Assembly (NCBI GenBank): GCA_003164825.1
Contig: PLUH01000296.1
Location: 4,131 to 10,878, forward strand
Source: Hyphomicrobiales bacterium
Lineage (GTDB): Bacteria; Pseudomonadota; Alphaproteobacteria; Rhizobiales; Beijerinckiaceae
Length of the DNA: 6,748 nt
Reading direction: 5' to 3'
Translations under genes and position numbers: made by a program
The notes under the pieces: model-generated
What the model was told of the DNA's origin: nothing
The model's input: the letters and a program-made list of their open reading frames with translations, nothing else
Databases searched by the model: none
Shown here: positions 1 to 5,663 of the stretch, in pieces
How the letters are laid out: each line of letters begins with the position of its first letter
How positions within the stretch are numbered: the first letter of the stretch is position 1

Positions 1-1122
1 CTCCTCCTGATCGGGGGCAACAGCCTGGTCGGCGTCGTGACGCCGCTAAGAGCCCGCATCGAGGGCTTCCCCGACCTGACGGTCGGCCTGCTGGGCTCCG
101 TCTATTTCGCCGGAATGCTGGCGGGGACCCTCGCGGCGCCGGCGATCATTCGCCGCGGCGGCCACATCAGGGCCTATGCCGCCTTTGTCGCGCTCGCGGT
201 CGTTTCGGTGATCCTCATGCCCGTCATGCTCTTCCCGTGGGCGTGGCTCGCCTGTCGCGCGCTGATCGGGTTCGTGTTTGCCGGGCTCTACGCCGTCATC
301 GAGGCCTGGATCAACGCCAAGGCGACCAACTCGAATCGCGGAGCGCTTTACGCCCTTTACCAGATCGCCAATTTCGTCGCGTCCGCCAGCGGACAATTGG
401 CCTTGAAGCCGCTCGGGCCGGACGGCTTTTCCTCCTTCGCCGTCGCCGGCGCGCTGCTGGCGCTCGCGATCGTGCCGATGGCGATGACCAGCGTCGAAGC
501 GCCCACCCAGCCGCGAAGCGTGCGCCCCCGCCTCATCTGGCTCGTCCGGACGGCGCCAATTCCCTGCTGTGCGGTACTCGCCGCGGGCGCCGCCAACGGC
601 GCCTTGTTCGCGCTCGGCCCAGTATTCGCGGTCGAGATCGGCATGACGCCCAGCAGCGTGCCCCTATTCACCTCTTCGATCGTGCTCGGGTCGGCGTTGG
701 GCGTTTTGCCCATCGCGCTCATATCCGACCGCGTCGACCGCCGGCTGGTCATGGCCGCGGTCATGATCGCGGGCGCGGCCTGCGAAGTCGCCTTGAGCCG
801 TGTGGCGGCTCCGGGCGCGTCGCTGATCGTGCTAGGATTTCTTGTCGGTCTGACGACCTACTCGCTCTATACGCTTGCGGTGTCGCTCGCCAATGATCAC
901 GGCGCGCCGCACGACCTGGTCTTCATTTCGGTCGGGCTTCTATTCATCTACTGCGTCGCGGCGATCGCGGCGCCGGCGGTCGCCTCGGTCCTGATGAAGG
1001 ACTTTGGCCCGCAAATGCTATTCGTTCAGAACGCCTACGTGCATTTGGCCATCGCGGCGCTCGCTCTTTGGCGACTTGTCGTTGCGCCCAAGGCGCGAAG
1101 CCGGACGCGACCCGCCGCGTGA
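1..1122 (+). CDS. MFS transporter, YcaD-like, 5' end outside window
   Basis: Probable inner-membrane major facilitator superfamily transporter; substrate unknown. The frame is open from base 1 (373 residues visible) and stops with TGA at 1120-1122. The first codons already encode a membrane segment (LLLIGGNSLVGVVTPLRAR), so the GTG at 37 falls inside TM1. The true start lies a little upstream, with perhaps 10-20 residues missing. A loop resembling MFS motif A follows TM2 (RRGGHIRAYAAF). The central stretch FAGLYAVIEAWINAKATNSN resembles the YcaD-type subfamily pattern of FAGLY.VIE.W.N..AT..NRG. The second half carries SDRVDRR, the repeat of motif A between TM7 and TM8. Alternating hydrophobic segments run to about residue 360, and the tail is short and basic. 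It converges on fabI with 12 bases between stops and no visible hairpin terminator. Family assignment is firm; the YcaD-like label comes from remembered family pattern. Confidence 0.88.
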   Translation, partial: LLLIGGNSLVGVVTPLRARIEGFPDLTVGLLGSVYFAGMLAGTLAAPAIIRRGGHIRAYAAFVALAVVSVILMPVMLFPWAWLACRALIGFVFAGLYAVIEAWINAKATNSNRGALYALYQIANFVASASGQLALKPLGPDGFSSFAVAGALLALAIVPMAMTSVEAPTQPRSVRPRLIWLVRTAPIPCCAVLAAGAANGALFALGPVFAVEIGMTPSSVPLFTSSIVLGSALGVLPIALISDRVDRRLVMAAVMIAGAACEVALSRVAAPGASLIVLGFLVGLTTYSLYTLAVSLANDHGAPHDLVFISVGLLFIYCVAAIAAPAVASVLMKDFGPQMLFVQNAYVHLAIAALALWRLVVAPKARSRTRPAA

Positions 1123-1134
1123 CCCGACTTGAGC

Positions 1135-1971
1135 TCAGTCCTTGACCACCGTTAGGTCCGGGGCGGCCGGGTTCTTCATCCCGACGACATGGTAACCGGC
1201 GTCGACATGGACAATTTCGCCTGTGACGCCGCGCGACATGGGTGACAGAAGGTAGACCGCGCTGTCGCCGACCTCCTCAATGGTGACCGAACGACGCAGG
1301 GGCGCATTGTACTCGTTCCACCTCAAAATATAGCGGAAATCGCCGATGCCGGAAGCGGCGAGCGTTTTGATCGGTCCAGCCGAAATCGCATTGACGCGAA
1401 TCGCCTTCTCGCCAAGGTCGGCCGCGAGGTATCGGACGCTCGCCTCCAACGCGGCCTTGGCGACGCCCATAACGTTATAGTGGGGCATCCACTTTTCCGC
1501 GCCATAATAGGTCAGGGTCAGCATTGCGCCGCCGTTGGTCATCAGCTTTTCAGCTCGTTGAGCCACAGCGGTAAAGGAAAAGCAGGAGACCGCGAGCGAC
1601 TTGGTGAAATTGTCCTCGGTCGTGTCGATATACCGGCCGGTGAGCTGATCCTTGTCGGAAAAAGCGATGCAGTGGACGATGAAATCGAGGGCTCCCCACA
1701 ACTTTCCCGCTTCCGCGAACACAGAATCGATCGAACCGCCCTGTGTCACGTCGCAATGGCCCAGCACGTGGGCTCCCAATTCTTGCGCCAGCGGCCGGAC
1801 GCGCTTCTCCAACGCTTCGCCCTGAAAAGTGAAGGCCAACTCGGCGCCCGCGGCGTGGGCGGCCCTGGCGATGCCCCATGCGATCGAGCGATTGTTCGCC
1901 ACGCCGAAGACGACCCCGCGCATCCCGCGCATAACGCCCGCGGTTGCGCCGACTGAAAGGGTTCGCTCCAT
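1135..1971 (-). CDS. fabI: Enoyl-[acyl-carrier-protein] reductase [NADH] FabI
   Basis: Catalyses the last reduction of each cytoplasmic fatty acid elongation cycle (trans-2-enoyl-ACP to acyl-ACP, using NADH). The 278 residues fit the family's usual size. Visible marks: the N-terminal nucleotide-binding stretch GVANNRSIAWGIA (23-35) typical of FabI; CD at 73-74; VHCIAFSDKDQL at about 99-110; and the active site LTLTYYGAEK followed by Y165-x6-K172 (YNVMGVAK). Y155, ten residues before Y165, matches the first catalytic-site Tyr of the E. coli enzyme. NAISAGPIKTLAASGI (194-209) is the substrate-loop region. The ATG at 1971 is preceded on the minus strand by AGAGAGG five bases upstream, a good Shine-Dalgarno. 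The N-terminus is about 10 residues longer than the E. coli form. The gene stands alone and is divergent from the sigma factor gene. I expect it to be essential or one of several FabI copies, which cannot be judged here. Confidence 0.96.
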   Translation of the reverse strand: MERTLSVGATAGVMRGMRGVVFGVANNRSIAWGIARAAHAAGAELAFTFQGEALEKRVRPLAQELGAHVLGHCDVTQGGSIDSVFAEAGKLWGALDFIVHCIAFSDKDQLTGRYIDTTEDNFTKSLAVSCFSFTAVAQRAEKLMTNGGAMLTLTYYGAEKWMPHYNVMGVAKAALEASVRYLAADLGEKAIRVNAISAGPIKTLAASGIGDFRYILRWNEYNAPLRRSVTIEEVGDSAVYLLSPMSRGVTGEIVHVDAGYHVVGMKNPAAPDLTVVKD

Positions 1972-2015
1972 TAAGGCCTCTCTACGGCTCGTCTTGGAAG
2001 GTGAATATTACGCCG

Positions 2016-2029
2016 CCCCGGCGCCGGGG
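2016..2029. repeat. Perfect 14-bp GC palindrome upstream of fabI
   Basis: CCCCGGCGCCGGGG reads identically on both strands. Its near edge lies 44 bases before the fabI start codon, directly upstream of the TAATAT -10-like hexamer on the minus strand. It could be an operator for a dimeric regulator or a cruciform-prone spacer. All-GC palindromes also occur by chance in such genomes. Confidence 0.5.
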
Positions 2030-2091
2030 TATCCCTTAACCTCGCCTGACACGCATGGGAAGGACAAGGGTTTCGGCCAATCGTCACAAAA

Positions 2092-2111
2092 TGTGTGACT
2101 TCGCTCACACA
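2092..2111. promoter_or_regulatory. CRP/FNR-family-like operator, TGTGA-N6-TCACA
   Basis: TGTGTGA (2092-2098), six bases CTTCGC, then TCACACA (2105-2111) form a 7-bp perfect inverted repeat. The inner ten positions match the classic CRP consensus TGTGA-N6-TCACA exactly. Its centre (2101.5) is about 68 bases upstream of the start site predicted from the sigma-gene promoter at 2135-2163, a position compatible with activator binding. It is about 130 bases from the fabI start. The sequence match is direct; use by a CRP-family protein is inference. Confidence 0.5.
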
Positions 2112-2134
2112 CTCGCTTGGAACCGGAGCGTCTT

Positions 2135-2163
2135 TTGACTAGGATCACTACGGACCGTTAACG
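2135..2163 (+). promoter_or_regulatory. Candidate housekeeping promoter for sigma/anti-sigma pair
   Basis: TTGACT (2135-2140), 17-base spacer, TTAACG (2158-2163). The -35 matches five of six consensus positions; the -10 is weak. A start near 2170 would leave a leader of about 20 bases before the GTG at 2190. Confidence 0.3.
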
Positions 2164-2189
2164 CTTCTTGAGGCTCACACAAACTCTCG

Positions 2190-2768
2190 GTGTCGGTGGT
2201 GCCGCCGTTAAGTGACAGTTTGGCCGACCTCTCTGATCTGCGCCGATTCGCGCTGGCCCTCACGCGAGACGATCGGTTCGTGCTCGATCATGCGGCTGCG
2301 ACTGCGCTTGTCGAACGCCTGTTCAGGCAGGCTTCTTTCGAGGCTGTGGACGCGACCGTCGGCCATGACGCCAGAGGGCATGCTCGCGAAGATGGCCGCG
2401 TGCGTGCGTTTGGCCAGTTTGTCCGACTTTATCGCCGGCATGTGCGTCGCTTGGCCTTCGACGAAGGGGAAGCGGGATGGGACGAGAGCGCGGAAAGCGC
2501 TCGCGGCCGGGCGACGGCCGGCGGGATCGGCATGGCCGCCGCTGTCCGCGCGCTGCCTCTCGAGCTCAGAGAGGCGCTGTTGATTGTCGTTTTGGCGAGC
2601 CTTACCCACCGCGAGGCTGCTTCAGCGCTTGATATCTCGCTAGCCACGCTCGTTGGGCGGCTGACGAAGGCGCGCGAACGCATATCTGCGCTGACCCGTG
2701 CGCCGACTGCGGCTGAGACGGCCGGCGCCGCGGCGCCGTCGGTCCCGCATCTGCGAGTGGTCAAGTGA
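2190..2768 (+). CDS. ECF-type RNA polymerase sigma factor-like protein
   Basis: Predicted alternative sigma factor, 192 residues, paired with the anti-sigma factor that follows. The C-terminal part is a recognisable sigma region 4: VRALPLELREALLIVVLASLTHREAA then the helix-turn-helix ALDISLATLVGRLTKARERI (about 119-165), ending in a low-complexity Ala/Pro tail. The N-terminal part is weaker. RRFALALTRDD (18-28) fits the first helix of region 2, but the acidic DDLVQE-type core-binding motif is replaced by DHAAATALVERLF. The closing helix (FGQFVRLYRRHVRRLAFDE, 74-92) only loosely resembles the usual ILRN...R. The GTG at 2190 is the most upstream possible start, since TGA at 2169 blocks further extension. 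GTGs at 2196 and 2199 are alternatives, and the only SD-like sequence (TTGAGG, 2168-2173) is rather distant. Its stop overlaps the next start by one base. The target promoters are unknown. Confidence 0.7.
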   Translation: MSVVPPLSDSLADLSDLRRFALALTRDDRFVLDHAAATALVERLFRQASFEAVDATVGHDARGHAREDGRVRAFGQFVRLYRRHVRRLAFDEGEAGWDESAESARGRATAGGIGMAAAVRALPLELREALLIVVLASLTHREAASALDISLATLVGRLTKARERISALTRAPTAAETAGAAAPSVPHLRVVK

Positions 2769-3652
2769 TGGAAGCGTGGCGCCTCGCGGACCTGCACGCC
2801 TATGTGGACGAGTGCCTCGAGCCTGACGAGCGCTTAGCGTTCGAGAAGCGGATGGCGGAAGATCCAGCGCTTGCGCGCCGCGCGACGATGTGGCGAGCGC
2901 AGAACAGCGCCATTCGTTCGGCCTTCGATGGCGAGGGGCCAAGAGCCTTCTCGATCAGCATCGTTCGTCATCAGAACGAAGTTCCGGGCAAGGGCCGACG
3001 GCCCGCATCCGTCGGCGACAGACCTGGTCGCGAGCAGCTGTCGCGGTCGTCATTGCCCGGCCTCGACGACGCCTCGCGAATTGCCGCCAAGGTCGGCGCG
3101 GCGGGCGCTTTTCGACCGTTGCCGTCATGGCGGCTTGGCCTCGCGACTGTGTTCGTATTCCTGGTCTGCGTTTGGTCGCCGGCGGCGCCTGTCATTCCAG
3201 CAAAGGGACTTGGAGACGCCGCCGTTGCGGCTTTCCGCGCGTTCGTCCGTCCGGGCGTCGCCCCGGTCGAGTTCGCGACCGGCGACAGTGGGGAATCGCA
3301 AGAGTGGCTGACGACGCGTCTCTTGCACCCGGTTTATCTCCCCGCGACCCCTTCAGCTGTCAGCCTGCTCGGCGCGAGGATCGCTCCTTATCCTGGCGCG
3401 CCGGCTGCTTTTCTCATTTACAACTCGCAGGAGAAACTCGTCGGCCTGCTGGTCCGGCCTCTTGACGCGCCCACGACGAGAGCGCCCGAACTTCTCGCCG
3501 CCGACGGCCGCAGTGCCGCAGTATGGACGTGGCGCGGCCAAGGTTTTGCGCTGGTCGGCGACCTTGACGCACCGTCATTGCTGAAGATCGCGAACGACTT
3601 GTTCGACCCGCCGGCCGAGGCCGTTCAGACCATGCTCGAGCGGGGGTCGTAA
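2768..3652 (+). CDS. Membrane-anchored anti-sigma factor
   Basis: Predicted to hold the upstream sigma factor inactive at the inner membrane. The ATG at 2768 overlaps the sigma stop as TGATG, so translation is probably coupled; a GTG at 2765 would add one residue. The N-terminal part (LHAYVDECLEPDERLAFEKR, then MAEDPALARRATMWRAQNSAIR) is the typical helical anti-sigma domain of Hyphomicrobiales proteins. It lacks the Hx3Cx2C zinc motif: only one His and one Cys occur there, spaced H-x5-C. A polar linker of about 65 residues follows, then one membrane segment (RLGLATVFVFLVCVW, about 122-136), and a roughly 150-residue domain predicted to be periplasmic. That domain has strand-like segments ending LVGDLDAPSLLKIANDLF. 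The periplasmic part is presumably the sensor or the target of regulated proteolysis. No partner protease is nearby. The last 28 bases overlap the convergent dnaJ-like gene. Confidence 0.78.
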   Translation: MEAWRLADLHAYVDECLEPDERLAFEKRMAEDPALARRATMWRAQNSAIRSAFDGEGPRAFSISIVRHQNEVPGKGRRPASVGDRPGREQLSRSSLPGLDDASRIAAKVGAAGAFRPLPSWRLGLATVFVFLVCVWSPAAPVIPAKGLGDAAVAAFRAFVRPGVAPVEFATGDSGESQEWLTTRLLHPVYLPATPSAVSLLGARIAPYPGAPAAFLIYNSQEKLVGLLVRPLDAPTTRAPELLAADGRSAAVWTWRGQGFALVGDLDAPSLLKIANDLFDPPAEAVQTMLERGS

Positions 3653-4560
3653 GGCTTTTGATCGCGCAGCCTGCGCATCAACGCGCTCAGTTCCGGATCC
3701 ACCTCGTTCGGCAGAACGATCCGCAGCGTCGCCAACAAATCGCCGGCGAGATGATCCGCGCTGGCGGGAAGGCCCTTGCCGCGCAACCGCAGCACTCGGC
3801 CGCCGCTCGCGCCAGGCGCGATCGACACCTCGACATCGCCGCTTAGCGTCGGCGCCCTCACGCGCGCCCCCAAGATCGCCTCGTAGAGGGTAACCGGAAG
3901 ATCCAGTCGCAAGTCGCGACCCTCCACCTTGAACAGCGGATGGGGGGCGTAGCGAATGGTCACGATGACGTCGCCCGGCGGCGCGCCGCGATGGCCGGCG
4001 TGGCCCTGACCACGCAGCCGGATCGACTTTCCCTCTTCGATTCCGGCGGGCACGGCGACGTCCAGCATCTTCCCCGTCGGCAGGGCGACGCGAATCGAGC
4101 CTCCGTGCGCGATCGTCGTCAACGGAACCGTGACCGAGACGCTCATGTCCTCGCCGCGGGTGGATTGACTACGCGCCCGCGTGCGGCCGGCGCCGAACAG
4201 CTCCGACAGAATGTCGGGATCGATCGAACCGCTCTCGGCCGAAAACCCGCCGCTGCCGAAGTCGAAATTGCGAAAGTCCCCGCGGGCCCCTCCTCCCGGC
4301 TGGCGGCCAAAACCGAACCCCTCGAACTGCGGCGCCCGAGGCTTGCCTTCGGCGTCGATCTCGCCGCGGTCGAAGGCTTTCCGCTTCTTCTCATCACCGA
4401 GGATTTCGTAGGCCGAGCCGACTTCGGCGAAGCGCTCCTTGGCCCTCGGCTCCTTGCTTTGGTCGGGGTGGTACTTCTTGGCGAGCTTGCGAAAGGCGGA
4501 TTTGATTTCGGCCGCGCTGGCGGACTTCGCCAAGCCAAGAACGTCATATGGATCGCGCAT
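3625..4560 (-). CDS. DnaJ/CbpA-type J-domain co-chaperone without zinc finger
   Basis: Hsp40 co-chaperone of 311 residues that would stimulate DnaK ATPase and present client proteins in the cytoplasm. The J domain is at about 2-65: DPYDVLGL, then KLAKKYHPD with the essential HPD at 31-33, then AYEILGDEKKRKAFD. A Gly/Phe-rich linker follows (about 78-125, FGFGRQPGGGARG). The C-terminal substrate-binding domains come next: VTVPLTTIAHGGSIRVALP, VAVPAGIEEGKSIRLRGQG and GDVIVTIRYAPHPLFKVEGRDL, closing with GDLLATLRIVLP. No CxxCxGxG repeats are present, so it is CbpA-like rather than DnaJ proper. I chose the ATG at 4560 because the J domain begins there. The frame stays open to 4644, but that extension looks non-homologous. 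It is divergent from pdxH, and its 3' end overlaps the anti-sigma gene by 28 bases. Confidence 0.93.
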   Translation of the reverse strand: MRDPYDVLGLAKSASAAEIKSAFRKLAKKYHPDQSKEPRAKERFAEVGSAYEILGDEKKRKAFDRGEIDAEGKPRAPQFEGFGFGRQPGGGARGDFRNFDFGSGGFSAESGSIDPDILSELFGAGRTRARSQSTRGEDMSVSVTVPLTTIAHGGSIRVALPTGKMLDVAVPAGIEEGKSIRLRGQGHAGHRGAPPGDVIVTIRYAPHPLFKVEGRDLRLDLPVTLYEAILGARVRAPTLSGDVEVSIAPGASGGRVLRLRGKGLPASADHLAGDLLATLRIVLPNEVDPELSALMRRLRDQKPYDPRSSMV

Positions 4561-4724
4561 TATGAGCCCATCTCTCGGCCCCGCCTCACGTAAGCGCGGG
4601 AGCCCATGTCTCGTTGGCACATTTGGCCCTTCGTCCGGCGGCACGCAAGGGCGAGGCGTTCGTTGGTCACAGGGCGCTGGCCGGGATATGATTGAGCTCT
4701 ACCCTTCCGCGGAGCTGCGTCGCC
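4561..4724. promoter_or_regulatory. Divergent intergenic region dnaJ-like / pdxH
   Basis: Holds the promoter proposed for pdxH (4663-4692) on the plus strand. On the minus strand I find no clear sigma-70 or heat-shock promoter for the co-chaperone gene. The only SD-like sequence before its ATG is a weak GAGAGATGGG. Confidence 0.4.
4663..4692 (+). promoter_or_regulatory. Candidate sigma-70 promoter of pdxH
   Basis: TTGGTC (4663-4668), 18-base spacer, TATGAT (4687-4692). Both boxes match well for a GC-rich genome. A start near 4699 would place the TTG at 4692 inside the -10 element, which argues that pdxH starts at the later TTG (4725), behind GGAG at 4711-4714. Confidence 0.42.
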
Positions 4725-5339
4725 TTGAACGAATTGAGTCTGCTCGACTTTGCCGAGGCCGCGGACCCGTTCGCGCTGTTTGAGCTTTGGCTCGCGGAAG
4801 CGGCAGCCTCTGAGATCAACGATCCGGAGGCGATGGCGCTCGCCACCGTCGACGCCGATGGGCTGCCCGACGCGCGGATGGTTCTGTGCAAGGGCGCGGA
4901 CGCGCGCGGTCTCGTCTTCTACTCCAATGTCGAGAGCGCCAAGGGGCGCGAGCTCGAGCGTCACCCGAAGGCGGCGGCGCTGTTCCACTGGAAGTCGCTT
5001 CGCCGCCAGGCCCGGTTCCGCGGCGCGGTGGCCGAATTGACGGGCGCCGAAAGCGAGGCCTATTTCGCGACGCGGCCGAGGGGGAGCCAGATCGGCGCTT
5101 GGGCGAGCCAGCAGTCGCGGCCGCTCAAGTCGCGCGCCGCCCTGGAGGCGGCGGTCGAGACTTACGAACGGCGGTTTGGAAGCGCCCCGGTCCCGCGGCC
5201 CGACTATTGGCGGGGCTATCGTCTGGAGCCGGTCGAGATCGAGTTCTGGCTCGACCGCCCGTCGCGATTGCACGAGCGGCTTCAGTTCAAGCGCCATAGT
5301 CCTGGGTCGCCATGGGAAAAACGGCTGCTTTACCCGTAG
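4725..5339 (+). CDS. pdxH: Pyridoxamine 5'-phosphate oxidase
   Basis: FMN-dependent cytoplasmic enzyme that oxidises pyridoxine or pyridoxamine 5'-phosphate to pyridoxal 5'-phosphate, the last step or salvage step of vitamin B6 synthesis. Recognised by DPFALFELWLAEA (14-26), then AMALATVDADGLPDARMVLCK (36-56, FMN-binding core), VFYSNVESAKGREL (64-77), FHWKSLRRQARFRG (87-100), and the C-terminal signature EFWLDRPSRLHER (173-185) with the substrate-contacting Arg-Leu-His. It ends in LLYP. In-frame TGA at 4689 blocks any upstream start, and no ATG occurs before the conserved core at about residue 37. The start is therefore non-ATG: TTG at 4725 (204 residues, GGAG ten bases upstream) is preferred, TTG at 4692 (215 residues) the alternative. 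All catalytic regions look intact. Confidence 0.95.
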   Translation: MNELSLLDFAEAADPFALFELWLAEAAASEINDPEAMALATVDADGLPDARMVLCKGADARGLVFYSNVESAKGRELERHPKAAALFHWKSLRRQARFRGAVAELTGAESEAYFATRPRGSQIGAWASQQSRPLKSRAALEAAVETYERRFGSAPVPRPDYWRGYRLEPVEIEFWLDRPSRLHERLQFKRHSPGSPWEKRLLYP

Positions 5340-5399
5340 GGATTACGTAATATTCCATTTGCGGTCCATGATTTCCAAAGCGCCGCCAATTTTTTCAAA

Positions 5400-5437
5400 G
5401 CTGGGCCGAGAGCCAGCCCAAGCCCCGGCAAATTTTT
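5400..5437 (+). terminator. Weak terminator-like hairpin after pdxH
   Basis: GCTGG/CCAGC (5400-5404 with 5413-5417), or alternatively TGGGC/GCCCA (5402-5406 with 5416-5420), forms a five-pair GC stem. A T-tract (ATTTTT, 5432-5437) follows about 12-14 bases later. That spacing is too long for a canonical intrinsic terminator, but nothing better lies nearer pdxH. Confidence 0.2.
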
Positions 5438-5481
5438 CCAAGGACAAAGCTTGGATTTCCTTGGATTTCATTTCTTTGTCC
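5437..5481. repeat. Overlapping inverted and direct repeats (alternative hairpins)
   Basis: TCCAAGGA (5437-5444) pairs perfectly with TCCTTGGA (5458-5465). The overlapping GGACAAAG (5442-5449) pairs perfectly with CTTTGTCC (5474-5481). The two stems share bases 5442-5444 and so largely exclude each other. TTGGATTTC is repeated in tandem (5451-5459 and 5461-5469). A smaller CCAAG/CTTGG hairpin is nested inside. Confidence 0.5.
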
Positions 5482-5544
5482 GAAATGAAGCCTTTTCAAT
5501 GGGTTATCGTGACCCCCTGGGCATAAAAAGTTTTTCTTGGCTGA

Positions 5545-5592
5545 GCCTGCCTATTAAAGCGATCGCGAGCGGTGTAATAGGCTTTCACAGGC
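5545..5592. repeat. Nested inverted repeat with GCGATCGC core
   Basis: GCCTATTA (5549-5556) and TAATAGGC (5575-5582) are perfect 8-bp inverted arms. Just outside them GCCTG (5545-5549) and CAGGC (5588-5592) can extend the helix. The loop carries the palindrome GCGATCGC (5559-5566). This suits either a structured RNA or a protein-binding site. No U-run follows, so it is not a standard terminator. Confidence 0.5.
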
Positions 5593-5652
5593 GCCCGAAA
5601 AGCAGCGCAAACCATCCTCTCTGCACGGTCTCCCGGCATTGTTCATGACCAA

Positions 5653-5657
5653 GGGAG
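5653..5657 (+). promoter_or_regulatory. Shine-Dalgarno GGGAG of small ORF, possibly sequestered
   Basis: GGGAG lies six bases before the ATG at 5664. CTCCC at 5630-5634 is its exact complement with an 18-base loop, so a hairpin could hide it. A competing GGTC/GACC pairing (5627-5630 with 5647-5650) also exists. Confidence 0.25.
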
Positions 5658-5663
5658 CGTAGC

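Larger units (their letters stand above)
1972..2189. promoter_or_regulatory. Divergent intergenic region fabI / sigma factor
   Basis: Must contain the promoters of both flanking genes. For fabI the best -10-like hexamer is TAATAT on the minus strand (plus-strand 2005-2010), but no convincing -35 lies at the correct distance; the GC palindrome at 2016-2029 occupies the spacer. For the sigma gene a candidate promoter lies at 2135-2163. A CRP-like palindrome and further TCACA half-sites are described separately. GGAAC at 2119-2123 looks like an ECF -35 element, but no CGTT/CGTC box follows at 16-19 bases. Confidence 0.5.

Noticed and set aside
1480..1956. Plus-strand frame antisense to fabI (158 residues)
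   Set aside because: It is the complement of a conserved FabI coding frame; shadow frames are common in GC-rich DNA.
2119..2159. GGAACC ... CGTTA resembling an EcfG-type promoter before the sigma gene
   Set aside because: The gap between the two boxes is 31 bases, far more than the 16-19 expected.
3940..4593. Long plus-strand frame over the dnaJ-like gene (217 residues)
   Set aside because: It is antisense to a conserved J-domain protein and shows no motif or ribosome-binding site.
4614..4629. TTGGCAC...GGCCC resembling a sigma-54 promoter before pdxH
   Set aside because: The GG and GC elements are eight bases apart, not the required ten.
4561..4644. N-terminal extension of the dnaJ-like gene to the ATG at 4644
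   Set aside because: The J domain begins at MRDPYDVLGL (4560). The added 28 residues are not J-domain-like and would run toward the pdxH promoter.
4560..5297. Long minus-strand frame over pdxH (245 residues)
   Set aside because: It is the shadow of a clearly conserved pdxH; its translation is Arg/Pro/Leu-rich with no recognisable motif.
5451..5648. 65-residue frame in the AT-rich intergenic region
   Set aside because: No Shine-Dalgarno, no recognisable motif, and it runs through the inverted repeats.
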